From Mycolicibacterium frederiksbergense (GTDB taxonomy: Bacteria; Actinomycetota; Actinomycetes; Mycobacteriales; Mycobacteriaceae), in assembly GCF_012223425.1 (NCBI RefSeq), contig NZ_CP038799.1, forward strand, positions 1,674,001 through 1,738,000: a stretch of DNA of 64,000 nt. Reading direction: 5' to 3'. Position 1 is the first letter of the stretch. Every line of letters starts with the position of its first letter. This document shows positions 1-8,782 of this stretch, in pieces. Under the pieces are notes generated by a model. It made no database searches, was not told the origin of the DNA, and saw nothing but the letters and a program-made list of their open reading frames with translations. The position numbers and the translations under genes were made by a program.

Positions 1-1967
1 CCGGGGTGGCGCTGCTCGACGACGTCACGCTGTCCAACGCCGGCCTGCGGGAGAACACCGCCGTGGTGGTGGCCCCGGTAACCGTCAATGGCGCCCGCTC
101 GGTCACCCTGACCGGTTCCCGGCTGGCCACCCAGTCGGTATCGCCATCGACCCTGCGCATGGCGCTGCTCGGCAAGGTGCTGTCCGTCGGTGACACCGTC
201 TCGTTGCTGCCCCGCGATCTCGGTCCGGGCACCTCGACATCGGCGGCGACCACCGCCCTGACCACGTCGGTGGGTATCACCTGGACCTCGGAGCTGCTGA
301 CGGTGACCGACGTTGACCCGGCCGGAACCGTGAGCGTGCAACCCAATTCGAATGTCTGCTGGGGTGACGGCACCACGGCCGCGACCCCGGCCGCCCCCAG
401 TCAGGCGCCGGCCGCACCGGCGATCCCGCTCGACGATCTGAAGGGCGCCCACGTCCAGGCCGGCAAATTGGCGGAGTGGCTCAAGCTGGCGCTCGACGAG
501 CCGCAACTGCTGGAGAGCCTGGGCGCCACAGCACATCTCGGCGTCCTGGTCAGCGGTCCCGCCGGTGTCGGCAAGTCCACACTGGTGCGGGCCGTGTGCG
601 CCGAACGCCGCCTGATCGAGCTGGACGGCCCCGAGGTCGGATCGTTGCGCGCCGAGGACCGGCTGTCCAGCGTGGCGTCCGCGGTCGCCTCGGTCCGCGA
701 CGGTGGCGTGCTGCTCATCACCGATATCGACGCGCTGCTGCCCTCGACCGCCGAACCGGTGGCCACGTTGATCCTCGCCGAACTGCGTGATGCGGTGTCC
801 ACCAAGGGTTCCGCGTTCATCGCCACCTCGGCGCTGCCCGACAACGTCGATGCCCGGTTGCGGGCACCGGACCTGTGTGACCGCGAACTCGGACTGAGCC
901 TGCCCGACGGGGCCACCCGCGAGGCCCTGCTGGAGGTACTGCTGCGCGGGGTACCCGCACACGACCTCAACCTCGACGAGATCGGGGAACGCACACCGGG
1001 TTTCGTGGTCGCCGACCTGGCCGCCCTGGTCCGGGAGGCCGCCCTGCGGGCGGCGGCACGCGCCAGCGCCGACGGACAGCCGCCGGCGCTGACCCAGGAG
1101 GACTTCAGCGGGGCGCTGTCGGTCATCCGCCCGCTGTCCCGCTCGGCCACCGAGGAGGTGGCCGTCGGTTCGGTCACCCTCGAGGACGTCGGCGATATGG
1201 TGCAGACCAAGCAGGCACTGACCGAAGCGGTGCTGTGGCCGCTGCAGCACCCGGACACCTTCGCCCGCCTCGGCGTGCAACCCCCGCGTGGTGTGCTGCT
1301 CTACGGACCCCCGGGTTGCGGCAAGACGTTCGTGGTGCGCGCACTGGCGAGTTCGGGGCGCCTGTCCGTGCACGCCGTCAAGGGCGCCGAACTGATGGAC
1401 AAGTGGGTCGGTTCCTCGGAGAAGGCAGTGCGCGAATTGTTCCGCCGCGCACGCGATTCGGCGCCGTCGCTGGTGTTCCTCGACGAGATCGACGCACTCG
1501 CACCCCGTCGCGGGCAGAGTCACGATTCCGGGGTGACCGACCGGGTGGTGGCCGCGCTGCTGACCGAACTGGACGGCATCGACCCGCTGCGCGATGTGGT
1601 GGTGCTGGGTGCCACCAACCGCCCCGACCTGATAGATCCGGCCCTGCTGCGGCCGGGCCGGCTGGAGAAGCTGGTGTTCGTCGAACCACCGGATGCGCAG
1701 GCGCGCAAGGACATTCTGCGCACCGCGGGTAAGTCCATCCCACTCGCCGGGGATGTCGATCTCGATGCGCTCGCCGAGGATCTGGACGGGTACAGCGCCG
1801 CTGATTGCGTGGCGCTGCTGCGCGAGGCCGCGCTCACGGCGATGCGGCGCTCCATCGACGCCGCCGATGTCACCGCAGAGGACGTCGCCAAGGCCCGCGA
1901 GAATGTGCGCCCGTCACTGGACCCCGCACAGGTCGAGTCGCTACGCGCCTTCGCCGAGGGTCGCTAA
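1..1967 (+). CDS. AAA+ ATPase, CDC48/p97-like (5' partial)
   Basis: Double-AAA ATPase of the CDC48/p97 (VCP-like) family, the counterpart of M. tuberculosis Rv0435c by family and gene order. The first in-frame start-like codon is GTG at 6, but the protein from there is about 75 residues shorter than Rv0435c, so the true start probably lies outside the window. An N-terminal beta-barrel region is followed by a degenerate first AAA module (Walker A GPAGVGKS near residue 184) and a canonical second one (GPPGCGKT near 434, FLDEID near 491, then a GATNRPD second-region-of-homology arginine finger region). It probably unfolds or remodels protein complexes in the cytoplasm; its substrate is unknown. 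Confidence 0.9.
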   Translation, partial: GVALLDDVTLSNAGLRENTAVVVAPVTVNGARSVTLTGSRLATQSVSPSTLRMALLGKVLSVGDTVSLLPRDLGPGTSTSAATTALTTSVGITWTSELLTVTDVDPAGTVSVQPNSNVCWGDGTTAATPAAPSQAPAAPAIPLDDLKGAHVQAGKLAEWLKLALDEPQLLESLGATAHLGVLVSGPAGVGKSTLVRAVCAERRLIELDGPEVGSLRAEDRLSSVASAVASVRDGGVLLITDIDALLPSTAEPVATLILAELRDAVSTKGSAFIATSALPDNVDARLRAPDLCDRELGLSLPDGATREALLEVLLRGVPAHDLNLDEIGERTPGFVVADLAALVREAALRAAARASADGQPPALTQEDFSGALSVIRPLSRSATEEVAVGSVTLEDVGDMVQTKQALTEAVLWPLQHPDTFARLGVQPPRGVLLYGPPGCGKTFVVRALASSGRLSVHAVKGAELMDKWVGSSEKAVRELFRRARDSAPSLVFLDEIDALAPRRGQSHDSGVTDRVVAALLTELDGIDPLRDVVVLGATNRPDLIDPALLRPGRLEKLVFVEPPDAQARKDILRTAGKSIPLAGDVDLDALAEDLDGYSAADCVALLREAALTAMRRSIDAADVTAEDVAKARENVRPSLDPAQVESLRAFAEGR

Positions 1968-2162
1968 CCGCTCGATCGAGGCGGCCAGGTTTTCCGCGGT
2001 GGTGCACATCGCCCACCGCCCGCACGCGCTGCCCGGGGCGACCTCGGTGAGGTTGCCATTGCCGTCCCAGCGCGGCTGCTGGGCGGGGTCGGCGATCAGT
2101 TCGAAGATGACGTCGGGGGCTGCGGCGATCTCGCGCCTGGCGCTCACAATCCGGCTCACCAC
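1941..2162 (-). pseudogene. SRPBCC-family protein remnant, internally deleted
   Basis: A 73-residue frame. Residues 1-44 match the start of polyketide cyclase/SRPBCC proteins (SRIVSARREIAAAPDVIFEL, then PRWDGNGNL), and the last 20 or so residues (TTAENLAASIERLATL) match their C-terminal helix. The family is normally about 145-150 residues, so the whole central beta-sheet seems to be missing in frame. Its stop codon lies inside the 3' end of the convergent ATPase gene. It is probably a decayed gene; a genuinely short expressed peptide cannot be excluded. The family assignment rests on recognition of the two ends. Confidence 0.55.
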
Positions 2163-2177
2163 AGCAGGCTACCGATC

Positions 2178-2216
2178 TTGACGATGACTAGATCACCGGG
2201 GATAGTTGAACTAGTC
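2178..2216 (+). promoter_or_regulatory. Promoter with 7-bp dyad upstream of the DUF1707 gene
   Basis: TTGACG (2178-2183) and GATAGT (2201-2206) are spaced by 17 bases, a good SigA-type arrangement. The inverted repeat TGACTAG (2185-2191) / CTAGTCA (2211-2217) spans the -10 element and could be an operator. The start codon follows at 2241. Confidence 0.5.
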
Positions 2217-2240
2217 ACTGACAAGATTTGGGAGGCCGCC

Positions 2241-2648
2241 ATGTCCGATATCCGCGCCGGGGACCGCGAGCGAAACCGGACCGCCACCGATCTGGGCCAG
2301 GCCCTGGCCCAGGGCTACCTGCCCATGGCGGAGTACGAGGACCGGTTGGGCCGGGCGTTCGCCGCGCACAGCGCAGGCGAACTGGACGCCCTGGTCACCG
2401 ATCTCCCGGTCGCGCGATTGCGCCACAACGACCCCCGCCGGCGCGCCGCACAGCTGCGGGCGGCCCGACTCGGCGTGCGCATCCACGTCGCCGCCTACCT
2501 CGCCGGCGCGCTGCTCATGCTCGGCATCTGGCTGGCCGTCGGCCTCGGTGGAGGGGGCTGGTACTTCTGGCCGGTATGGCCGATCTTGGGCTGGGGGATC
2601 GGCGTCGTTTCGCACGTCGTTCCGATCATGGCTCACGTCAGGTCATAA
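2241..2648 (+). CDS. DUF1707 (SHOCT-like) two-TM membrane protein
   Basis: Small membrane protein of 135 residues. The N-terminal DUF1707 domain is recognisable by SDIRAGDRERNRTATDLGQA and the YEDRLGRAFAAHSAGEL stretch that follows. Two transmembrane segments come after it, near residues 77-97 and 105-125. ATG 2241 is preferred over the longer frame from 2178 because GGAGG at 2231-2235 sits five bases before it. DUF1707 proteins are common in actinobacteria and their function is not established. A 67-bp gap with its own promoter separates it from the Mrp operon, so shared function is not implied. Confidence 0.85.
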   Translation: MSDIRAGDRERNRTATDLGQALAQGYLPMAEYEDRLGRAFAAHSAGELDALVTDLPVARLRHNDPRRRAAQLRAARLGVRIHVAAYLAGALLMLGIWLAVGLGGGGWYFWPVWPILGWGIGVVSHVVPIMAHVRS

Positions 2649-2659
2649 AACGGCCCAGG

Positions 2660-2665
2660 TAGAAT
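2660..2665 (+). promoter_or_regulatory. Candidate -10 element for the Mrp operon
   Basis: TAGAAT, a near-consensus -10 hexamer, lies about 50 bases before mrpA in the 67-base gap after the DUF1707 gene. No convincing -35 was found. Confidence 0.35.
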
Positions 2666-2715
2666 GGCATTAGCCCCAGCGGCTGACACCCCGACCCCAA
2701 TCCGATCGGAGTGCC

Positions 2716-5580
2716 ATGCTCACCGTTCTCCTCGCCCATGCGGTCGCCACCGCGTTGGCGCCCCTTCTGGTAGCCAGATGGGGCCGACTGGCGTTCTACC
2801 CCTTGGCCCTGGTGCCGCTGGGATCGCTGATCTGGGTGGGGACGAACTGGCCCAGCGGGGGTCACAGCCCGACGGTTCACATCCCCTGGGTGCCGGAACT
2901 GTCCATGGACATCACGCTGCGCTTCGATTCGCTGGCCGCGATCATGAGCGTGCTGGTGCTGGCCATCGGCGCACTCGTCCTCTTCTATTGCGCCGAGTAC
3001 TTCCACCACCACGAGGGGCGCATCGAAAAGCGGCTGCCCAGCTTCGCCGCCGAGCTCGTCGCCTTCTCCGGCGCGATGTTCGGCCTGGTGGTCAGCGACA
3101 ACATGCTGTTGCTCTACATCTTCTGGGAAACCACCACGGTGCTGTCGTTCCTGCTGGTGGGTCACTACGCCGAACGCGCCACCAGCCGCCGCGCCGCCAC
3201 CCAGGCGCTGCTGGTGACGACCTTCGGCGGGCTCGCCATGCTGGTCGGCATCATCGTCCTCGGCAACCTGTCGGGCACCTATCTGCTCTCCGAGCTCATC
3301 GCCGCACCACCGACCGGGACGGCCGCCACCATCGGTATCGCGCTCATCCTGGTCGGCGCGCTGTCCAAATCCGCCATCGTGCCCCTGCATTTCTGGCTGC
3401 CCGGCGCGATGGCCGCACCCACCCCCGTCAGCGCCTACCTGCACGCCGCCGCGATGGTGAAGGCCGGCGTCTACCTGGTCGCCCGCATGACCCCAGGGTT
3501 CGCCGACACCCCGCTGTGGAGACCCATGGTGGTGGGGCTGGGCCTACTCACCATGCTGATGGCGGGCTGGCGTGCGGTCCGCGAGTACGACCTCAAACTC
3601 ATCCTGGCGTTCGGCACGGTCAGCCAGCTCGGTCTGATCACCATCATGGTCGGCGCCGGCGGGCCCGACATGATGCTGGCCGGCCTGGCCATGCTCTGCG
3701 CGCACGCCATGTTCAAGGCCGCACTGTTCATGGTGGTCGGGGTGATCGACCACGCCACCGGCACCCGCGACATCCGCAAACTCGCCGGGCTCGGCAGGCA
3801 GCACCGGCCGCTGCTGATCATCGCCGTCGGCGCCACGGCAAGCATGGCCGCGCTGCCGCCCTTCTTCGGATTCGTCGCCAAGGAAGCCGATCTGGAAACC
3901 GTGCTGCACAGCCCGGCCCTGGCCGCCGCGGCCCCGTTCGTGCTCGCCGGCATCGTCATCGGGTCGGTCTTCACCACCATCTACAGCCTGCGGTTCCTGT
4001 GGGGCGCCTTCGCCGACAAGGGACTCGACGCACCCAGCGTCCGCGTCACCCAGATGCACCGCCCGCCGGTGACCTTCCTGCTGCCGCCGGCCGTCCTCGC
4101 CGCCGCCGGTCTGGCGTTCGGGCTGTGGCCGGCCGGGCTGGACTCGGTGCTCGACGACTACGCCCGGACCATCCCCGGCCCGTCGGACTATCACCTCGCG
4201 CTGTGGCACGGGTTCGGCGTGCCACTGCTGCTGTCGGTGTTGATCCTCGCGGTCGGCACACTGGTGTTCTTCGGCCGTAACCGGTTGCCCCGGGGCAAGT
4301 CCGGATTCACCCCGCTGGGCAACGCCGACCGGATCTATGACGAGGTGATGCGGGGCCTGGACGTGCTGGCGGTGCGGTTGACGGCGCAGACCCAACGCGG
4401 TTCGCTGCCGGCCACCCAGTCGGTGATCCTCTGCACGCTGGTGCTGCTGCCGGTCGCCGCACTCCTGCTGGGTGCCCGCAACCGGCCGGAACTGGCCCTG
4501 TGGGATTCACCGCTGCAGGTGATCGTCGGTCTGGTGATCCTGGCCGCCGCCGTGGGCGCCACGGTGATGCGCAACCGGCTGGCCGCCGTCCTGCTGGTCG
4601 GCGTCACCGGCTACGGCTGCGGCGCCATCTTCGCCTTCCACGGTGCCCCCGACCTCGCGCTCACCCAGTTCCTGGTCGAGACCCTGCTACTGGTGATTTT
4701 CGTGCTGGTGCTGCGCACCCTGCCCGCCGAGGCCGATCGCTCCAACATCAACCGCAGCCGGCTCCCCCGAGCCGTGTTGTCGCTGGCGGTCGGCGCGGCC
4801 GTCACCACCCTGGCGGTCTTCGCGATGGCCGCCCGCAACACCCGCCCGATCGCCGAGTTGCTGCCCGAGGCCGCCTACTACCGCGGGCACGGCGCCAACA
4901 CCGTCAACGTCCTGTTGGTCGATATCCGCGCCTGGGACACCATGGGCGAGATCTCGGTACTGGTGGTCGCCGCGACGGGTGTGGCCTCGATGGTGTTCCG
5001 TAACAGGCGTTTCGGCTCGGCTCCCCGAGTGCCCGAGGCCAAACGGAGTGCGATCGGCCAGCCCGACATCGGCCTCGCGGGCGCCTACAGCCCGGCGGCC
5101 GGCGATGTCACCTGGCTGCGCGGCAGTGAACTGCGCGACCCGCGGCACCGCTCGCTGGTGCTCGAGGTGGCCACCCGCATCATCTTCCCGCTCATCATGG
5201 TGCTCTCGGCGTACCTGTTCTTCACCGGCCACAACACGCCCGGTGGCGGTTTCGCCGGCGGGCTGACCGCCGGGCTCGCACTGGTGCTGAGGTATCTCGC
5301 CGGTGGCCGCTACGAACTCGGCGAGACGCTGCCGCTGGACGCCGGAAAGGTGCTGGGCGCCGGTCTGGCGCTCGCCGCAGGAACCGCGGTGACCTCGCTG
5401 CTGCTCGGTGCTCCGGTGCTGTCCTCGGCGGTACTGCACATCGACATACCGGTGCTCGGCCCGATCAAGCTCGTCACCGCACTGTTCTTCGACCTCGGCG
5501 TGTATCTGATCGTGGTCGGTCTTGTTCTCGACATCCTGCGCAGCCTGGGTGCCCGCGTCGATGTGGAGATGGCTCGATGA
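2716..5580 (+). CDS. mrpA: Mrp Na+/H+ antiporter subunit A with fused B domain
   Basis: Large membrane subunit of the multisubunit Mrp/Mnh cation:proton antiporter, 954 residues. The NuoL-like proton-channel half contains the conserved ALSKSAIVPLHFWLPGAMAA and the following PVSAYLHAA-MVKAG region near residues 217-255. From about residue 810 it carries the MnhB domain (RIIFPLIMVLSAYLFFTGHN, then TPGGGFAGG), so subunit B is fused, as is usual in actinobacteria. ATG 2716 has GGAG at 2708-2711. It is the first gene of a six-gene operon in which each gene overlaps the next. The complex exports Na+ (and possibly other monovalent cations) in exchange for protons and supports pH and salt tolerance. 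Confidence 0.95.
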   Translation: MLTVLLAHAVATALAPLLVARWGRLAFYPLALVPLGSLIWVGTNWPSGGHSPTVHIPWVPELSMDITLRFDSLAAIMSVLVLAIGALVLFYCAEYFHHHEGRIEKRLPSFAAELVAFSGAMFGLVVSDNMLLLYIFWETTTVLSFLLVGHYAERATSRRAATQALLVTTFGGLAMLVGIIVLGNLSGTYLLSELIAAPPTGTAATIGIALILVGALSKSAIVPLHFWLPGAMAAPTPVSAYLHAAAMVKAGVYLVARMTPGFADTPLWRPMVVGLGLLTMLMAGWRAVREYDLKLILAFGTVSQLGLITIMVGAGGPDMMLAGLAMLCAHAMFKAALFMVVGVIDHATGTRDIRKLAGLGRQHRPLLIIAVGATASMAALPPFFGFVAKEADLETVLHSPALAAAAPFVLAGIVIGSVFTTIYSLRFLWGAFADKGLDAPSVRVTQMHRPPVTFLLPPAVLAAAGLAFGLWPAGLDSVLDDYARTIPGPSDYHLALWHGFGVPLLLSVLILAVGTLVFFGRNRLPRGKSGFTPLGNADRIYDEVMRGLDVLAVRLTAQTQRGSLPATQSVILCTLVLLPVAALLLGARNRPELALWDSPLQVIVGLVILAAAVGATVMRNRLAAVLLVGVTGYGCGAIFAFHGAPDLALTQFLVETLLLVIFVLVLRTLPAEADRSNINRSRLPRAVLSLAVGAAVTTLAVFAMAARNTRPIAELLPEAAYYRGHGANTVNVLLVDIRAWDTMGEISVLVVAATGVASMVFRNRRFGSAPRVPEAKRSAIGQPDIGLAGAYSPAAGDVTWLRGSELRDPRHRSLVLEVATRIIFPLIMVLSAYLFFTGHNTPGGGFAGGLTAGLALVLRYLAGGRYELGETLPLDAGKVLGAGLALAAGTAVTSLLLGAPVLSSAVLHIDIPVLGPIKLVTALFFDLGVYLIVVGLVLDILRSLGARVDVEMAR

Positions 5581-6041
5581 TCACGTACATCGTTCCCCTC
5601 GTCCTGATCGGTGGCCTCACCAGCGCCGGGGTCTACCTGTTGCTGGAACGCACCCTGACCCGGATGTTGTTGGGGCTGTTGCTCATCGGCAACGCCGTCA
5701 ACCTGCTGCTGCTCAATGTCGGTGGCCCGGCCGGCAACCCGCCGGTATACGGCCGCACCAGCAACGGCGCGCAGACCGATGCCGACCCGTTGGCCCAGGG
5801 CATGATCCTGACCGCCATCGTGATCGCGATGGGCATCGCCTCCTTCGTGCTGGCGCTGGCCTACCGGTCCTATCAGCTGACCACTCTCGAAGAGGTCGGC
5901 AACGATCCCGAGGACACCAGGGTGGCCGAGCGCGCCGACGACGATGTCGTCGACCGCGACATCCCGGATGTGGTGCCCTCACGCGATACCGACGCACCCG
6001 ACGAACTCGACGCGCTGCCGGGTGCGGAGGGCTCACGCTGA
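5577..6041 (+). CDS. mrpC: Mrp antiporter subunit C
   Basis: NuoK-like subunit, 154 residues, with three transmembrane segments and the typical motif LLLIGNAVNLLLLNVGG near residues 36-52. It carries an acidic hydrophilic tail of about 45 residues (EEVGNDPEDTRVAERADDD and onward) beyond the usual core. Its ATG overlaps the mrpA stop as ATGA, and its TGA overlaps the mrpD start by one base, indicating translational coupling. Confidence 0.93.
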   Translation: MITYIVPLVLIGGLTSAGVYLLLERTLTRMLLGLLLIGNAVNLLLLNVGGPAGNPPVYGRTSNGAQTDADPLAQGMILTAIVIAMGIASFVLALAYRSYQLTTLEEVGNDPEDTRVAERADDDVVDRDIPDVVPSRDTDAPDELDALPGAEGSR

Positions 6042-7633
6042 TGACCCTCGCCTCGATCCTCACTCCCCTGCCCGTGCTCATCCCGACCATCGCGGCGGCC
6101 ATCACCATGGTCGCCGGCCGCAGTCCACGTTTGCAGCAACTGATCTCGCTGACCGCGCTGACCGCCGTGGTGGCGGTATGCGCGGCGCTGCTCTACCTGG
6201 TGGACCGCGACGGCACGGTCGCCGTCCAGGTCGGTGGTTGGGGCCAGAGTGAACCCGGGATGGGCCCGCTCGGCATCACGCTGGTGGCCGACCGGCTGTC
6301 GGTGATGATGCTGGTCGTCTCCTCGATCGTGCTGTTGGCCGTGGTCTTCTACGCCATCGGCCAGGGCATCAGCGATGGCGATGAGCGCCAACCGGTCTCG
6401 ATCTTCCAACCCACCTACCTCATCCTGTCCGCGGGTGTGTGCACCGCGTTCCTGGCGGGCGACCTGTTCAACCTGTTCGTCGGTTTCGAGGTGCTGCTCG
6501 CCGCCAGCTTCGTCCTGCTGACCATCGGCGGCAGTGCCGAACGGGTCCGGGCCGGCATCTCCTACGTGATGGTATCGATGGTGTCGTCACTGATCTTCCT
6601 GATCGGTATCGCCATGGTGTACGCGGCGACCGGGACCCTCAACATGGCCGAGGTGGCAGTGCGCCTCGCTGACGTACCCGACGGCACCCGCACGGCGTTG
6701 TTCGCGGTGCTGCTGGTCGCGTTCGGCATCAAGGCCGCGGTATTCCCGCTGTCCGCCTGGCTGCCGGACTCCTACCCGACCGCGCCCGCGCCGGTGACGG
6801 CGGTGTTCGCCGGCCTGTTGACCAAGGTCGGTGTGTACGCGATCATCCGCACCCACTCACTGCTGTTCCCGGGGGGCCGACTCGATGACGTGCTGATGGT
6901 GGCGGCACTGCTGACCATGGTGGTCGGCATCCTGGGCGCCATCGCACAGAACGACATCAAACGGCTGCTGTCCTTCACCCTGGTCAGCCACATCGGCTAC
7001 ATGATCTTCGGTATCGCGCTGGGAAACAGTCTCGGCATGTCCGGCGCCGTCTACTACGTGGCGCACCACATCGTCGTGCAGACCACCCTGTTCCTGGTGG
7101 TGGGTCTGATCGAACGGCAGGCCGGGGCGTCGACGTTGCAACGCCTCGGCGGACTGGCCGCCGCCAGCCCGATACTGGCGTTCGTGTTCGTCATCCCGGC
7201 GCTGAATCTGGGCGGCATACCGCCGTTCTCAGGTTTCATCGGCAAGGTCGCGCTCCTCGAAGCCGGCTCCGAGGTCGGGTCCGCGCTCGCCTGGGTGCTG
7301 GTCGGTGGCGCCGTCGTCACCAGTCTGCTCACCCTGTACGCGGTGACCCGGGTATGGACTAAGGCGTTCTGGCGGGCCCGCGCGGACGCCCCGGAGGGCG
7401 ATCTGTCCAACACCGTGCCCGCGGCACTGATCGACGATGACGACGACATCGCCTTCGCGGATCGCAACGATGTCGGCCGGATGCCGGTCGGGATGCTGCT
7501 GCCCACCGGGGCGCTCATTGCGGTGGGTCTGGCGCTGACGGTGTTCGCCGGGCCGATCTACCACTACAGCGAGCGGACGGCCGCGGAGATACTCGATCGC
7601 GGTCAGTACATCTCGGCGGTGTTGCAGCCATGA
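6041..7633 (+). CDS. mrpD: Mrp antiporter subunit D
   Basis: NuoM/N-like proton channel subunit, 530 residues. The conserved GIKAAVFPLSAWLPDSYPTA and the following AVFAGLLTKVGVYAIIR are near residues 228-268, and the quinone-oxidoreductase-type fold continues through about 14 transmembrane segments. A cytoplasmic acidic insert (ALIDDDDDIAF) lies near residue 465. The start is ATG 6041, overlapping the mrpC stop as TGATG; a longer frame from 5522 overlaps mrpC and lacks support. With subunit A it forms the ion-translocating core. Confidence 0.94.
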   Translation: MTLASILTPLPVLIPTIAAAITMVAGRSPRLQQLISLTALTAVVAVCAALLYLVDRDGTVAVQVGGWGQSEPGMGPLGITLVADRLSVMMLVVSSIVLLAVVFYAIGQGISDGDERQPVSIFQPTYLILSAGVCTAFLAGDLFNLFVGFEVLLAASFVLLTIGGSAERVRAGISYVMVSMVSSLIFLIGIAMVYAATGTLNMAEVAVRLADVPDGTRTALFAVLLVAFGIKAAVFPLSAWLPDSYPTAPAPVTAVFAGLLTKVGVYAIIRTHSLLFPGGRLDDVLMVAALLTMVVGILGAIAQNDIKRLLSFTLVSHIGYMIFGIALGNSLGMSGAVYYVAHHIVVQTTLFLVVGLIERQAGASTLQRLGGLAAASPILAFVFVIPALNLGGIPPFSGFIGKVALLEAGSEVGSALAWVLVGGAVVTSLLTLYAVTRVWTKAFWRARADAPEGDLSNTVPAALIDDDDDIAFADRNDVGRMPVGMLLPTGALIAVGLALTVFAGPIYHYSERTAAEILDRGQYISAVLQP

Positions 7634-8163
7634 GGAAAGCCACGCTACGAATCTGGACACTGTGCTGGCTGACGCTGGTGTGGATCCTGTTGTGGGGCAC
7701 GTTTTCAGCCGCCAACATCGCTTCCGGTCTGATGGTCGCGTTGGTGATCACGCTGCTGCTGCCGCTGCCCCGGGTGCCGGTCGAGGGCAGGGTCCGTCCG
7801 TTGGCGCTGGTGTGGCTGATCCTCTATGTCTCGGCCCAGCTGGTGGTGTCGTCGTTCCAGGTGGCCTGGCTGGCCATCAGGCCGGGGCCGCCGCCGGCCA
7901 CCGCGGTGCTGCGCGCGCACCTTTCGGTCAAGTCCGATCTGGTGCTGGCGCTGGCGGCCGGCGTGTTGACCCTGATTCCGGGATCGGTGGTGTTGGAGAT
8001 CGACCAGAAGCGCCGACTCCTCTACCTGCACGTGCTCGACGTGGGATCCGACGAGAACGTCGAGCGGTTCTACCGCCAGGTCAAAACGGTGGAACGACTG
8101 ATGGTGGCCGCGTTCGAGCGCGACGCCGACTGGCGACCATCGGCCGAGAAGGAGGACGTCTGA
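7630..8163 (+). CDS. mrpE: Mrp antiporter subunit E
   Basis: MnhE family, 177 residues. Two N-terminal transmembrane segments (residues 8-45) and further hydrophobic stretches precede a soluble C-terminal domain with LTLIPGSVVLEID and the family pattern LYLHVLDV. ATGA overlap with mrpD, one-base TGATG overlap with mrpF. A structural subunit of the antiporter. Confidence 0.93.
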   Translation: MRKATLRIWTLCWLTLVWILLWGTFSAANIASGLMVALVITLLLPLPRVPVEGRVRPLALVWLILYVSAQLVVSSFQVAWLAIRPGPPPATAVLRAHLSVKSDLVLALAAGVLTLIPGSVVLEIDQKRRLLYLHVLDVGSDENVERFYRQVKTVERLMVAAFERDADWRPSAEKEDV

Positions 8164-8444
8164 TGCATGTGGTGTGGATCACCGCGGCGGTGATGCTGTC
8201 GGCCGCCGCCGCGATCACGATGTACCGGCTGCTGGCCGGGCCCAGCACCCTCGACCGGCTGGTGGCCCTCGATGCCTTTGTGGCGGTGTCGATGTGCGGG
8301 ATCGGGACCTGGGCGGCGTTCAGCCTGGACAGCACCGTCACCTATACGCTGACCGCGCTGGCGCTGATCAGTTTCGTCGGTTCGGTGAGCGTGGCCCGGT
8401 TCCGGGTGCCCGACCGTGAGAACAACGATCGGAGTGCCCGATGA
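8163..8444 (+). CDS. mrpF: Mrp antiporter subunit F
   Basis: Small membrane subunit, 93 residues, three transmembrane segments; the central RLLAGPSTLDRLVALDAF matches the MnhF signature (GPs-DR-lalD). The start is ATG 8163 overlapping the mrpE TGA; the longer frame from 7662 runs through mrpE. Its stop overlaps mrpG as ATGA. Confidence 0.92.
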   Translation: MHVVWITAAVMLSAAAAITMYRLLAGPSTLDRLVALDAFVAVSMCGIGTWAAFSLDSTVTYTLTALALISFVGSVSVARFRVPDRENNDRSAR

Positions 8445-8782
8445 CCGCCGTCGACATCATCACCGCGGTACTCGTGCTGAGCGGTTCTACGTTGGCACTG
8501 ACCGCGGCCATCGGGGTGGTGCGCTTCCCGGACACGTTGTCCCGCATGCACGCTGCGAGCAAGCCTCAGGTGCTGGGACTGCTGCTCGTGCTGGCCGGGG
8601 CCGCGGTCCGGCTCAGCGGTCATCCCGATGTCGGCATGATCATCCTGGCCGGGCTGTTCACCATCTTCACGGCGCCCGTGGTGGCCAACCGCGTCGGCCA
8701 GCTGGCCTATAGGGAACAAAATGTCCGCGAGAACATCGTCGCCGACGACCTGGCCAACAACCCGTTCCCCGATCCGAAGTAG
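8441..8782 (+). CDS. mrpG: Mrp antiporter subunit G
   Basis: MnhG/PhaG family, 113 residues, three transmembrane segments with the family motif GVVRFPDTLSRMHAASKPQV near residues 26-45. Last gene of the Mrp operon. Its TAG (8780-8782) directly abuts the stop codon of the convergent LON-domain gene, so there is no room for a terminator between them. Confidence 0.93.
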   Translation: MTAVDIITAVLVLSGSTLALTAAIGVVRFPDTLSRMHAASKPQVLGLLLVLAGAAVRLSGHPDVGMIILAGLFTIFTAPVVANRVGQLAYREQNVRENIVADDLANNPFPDPK

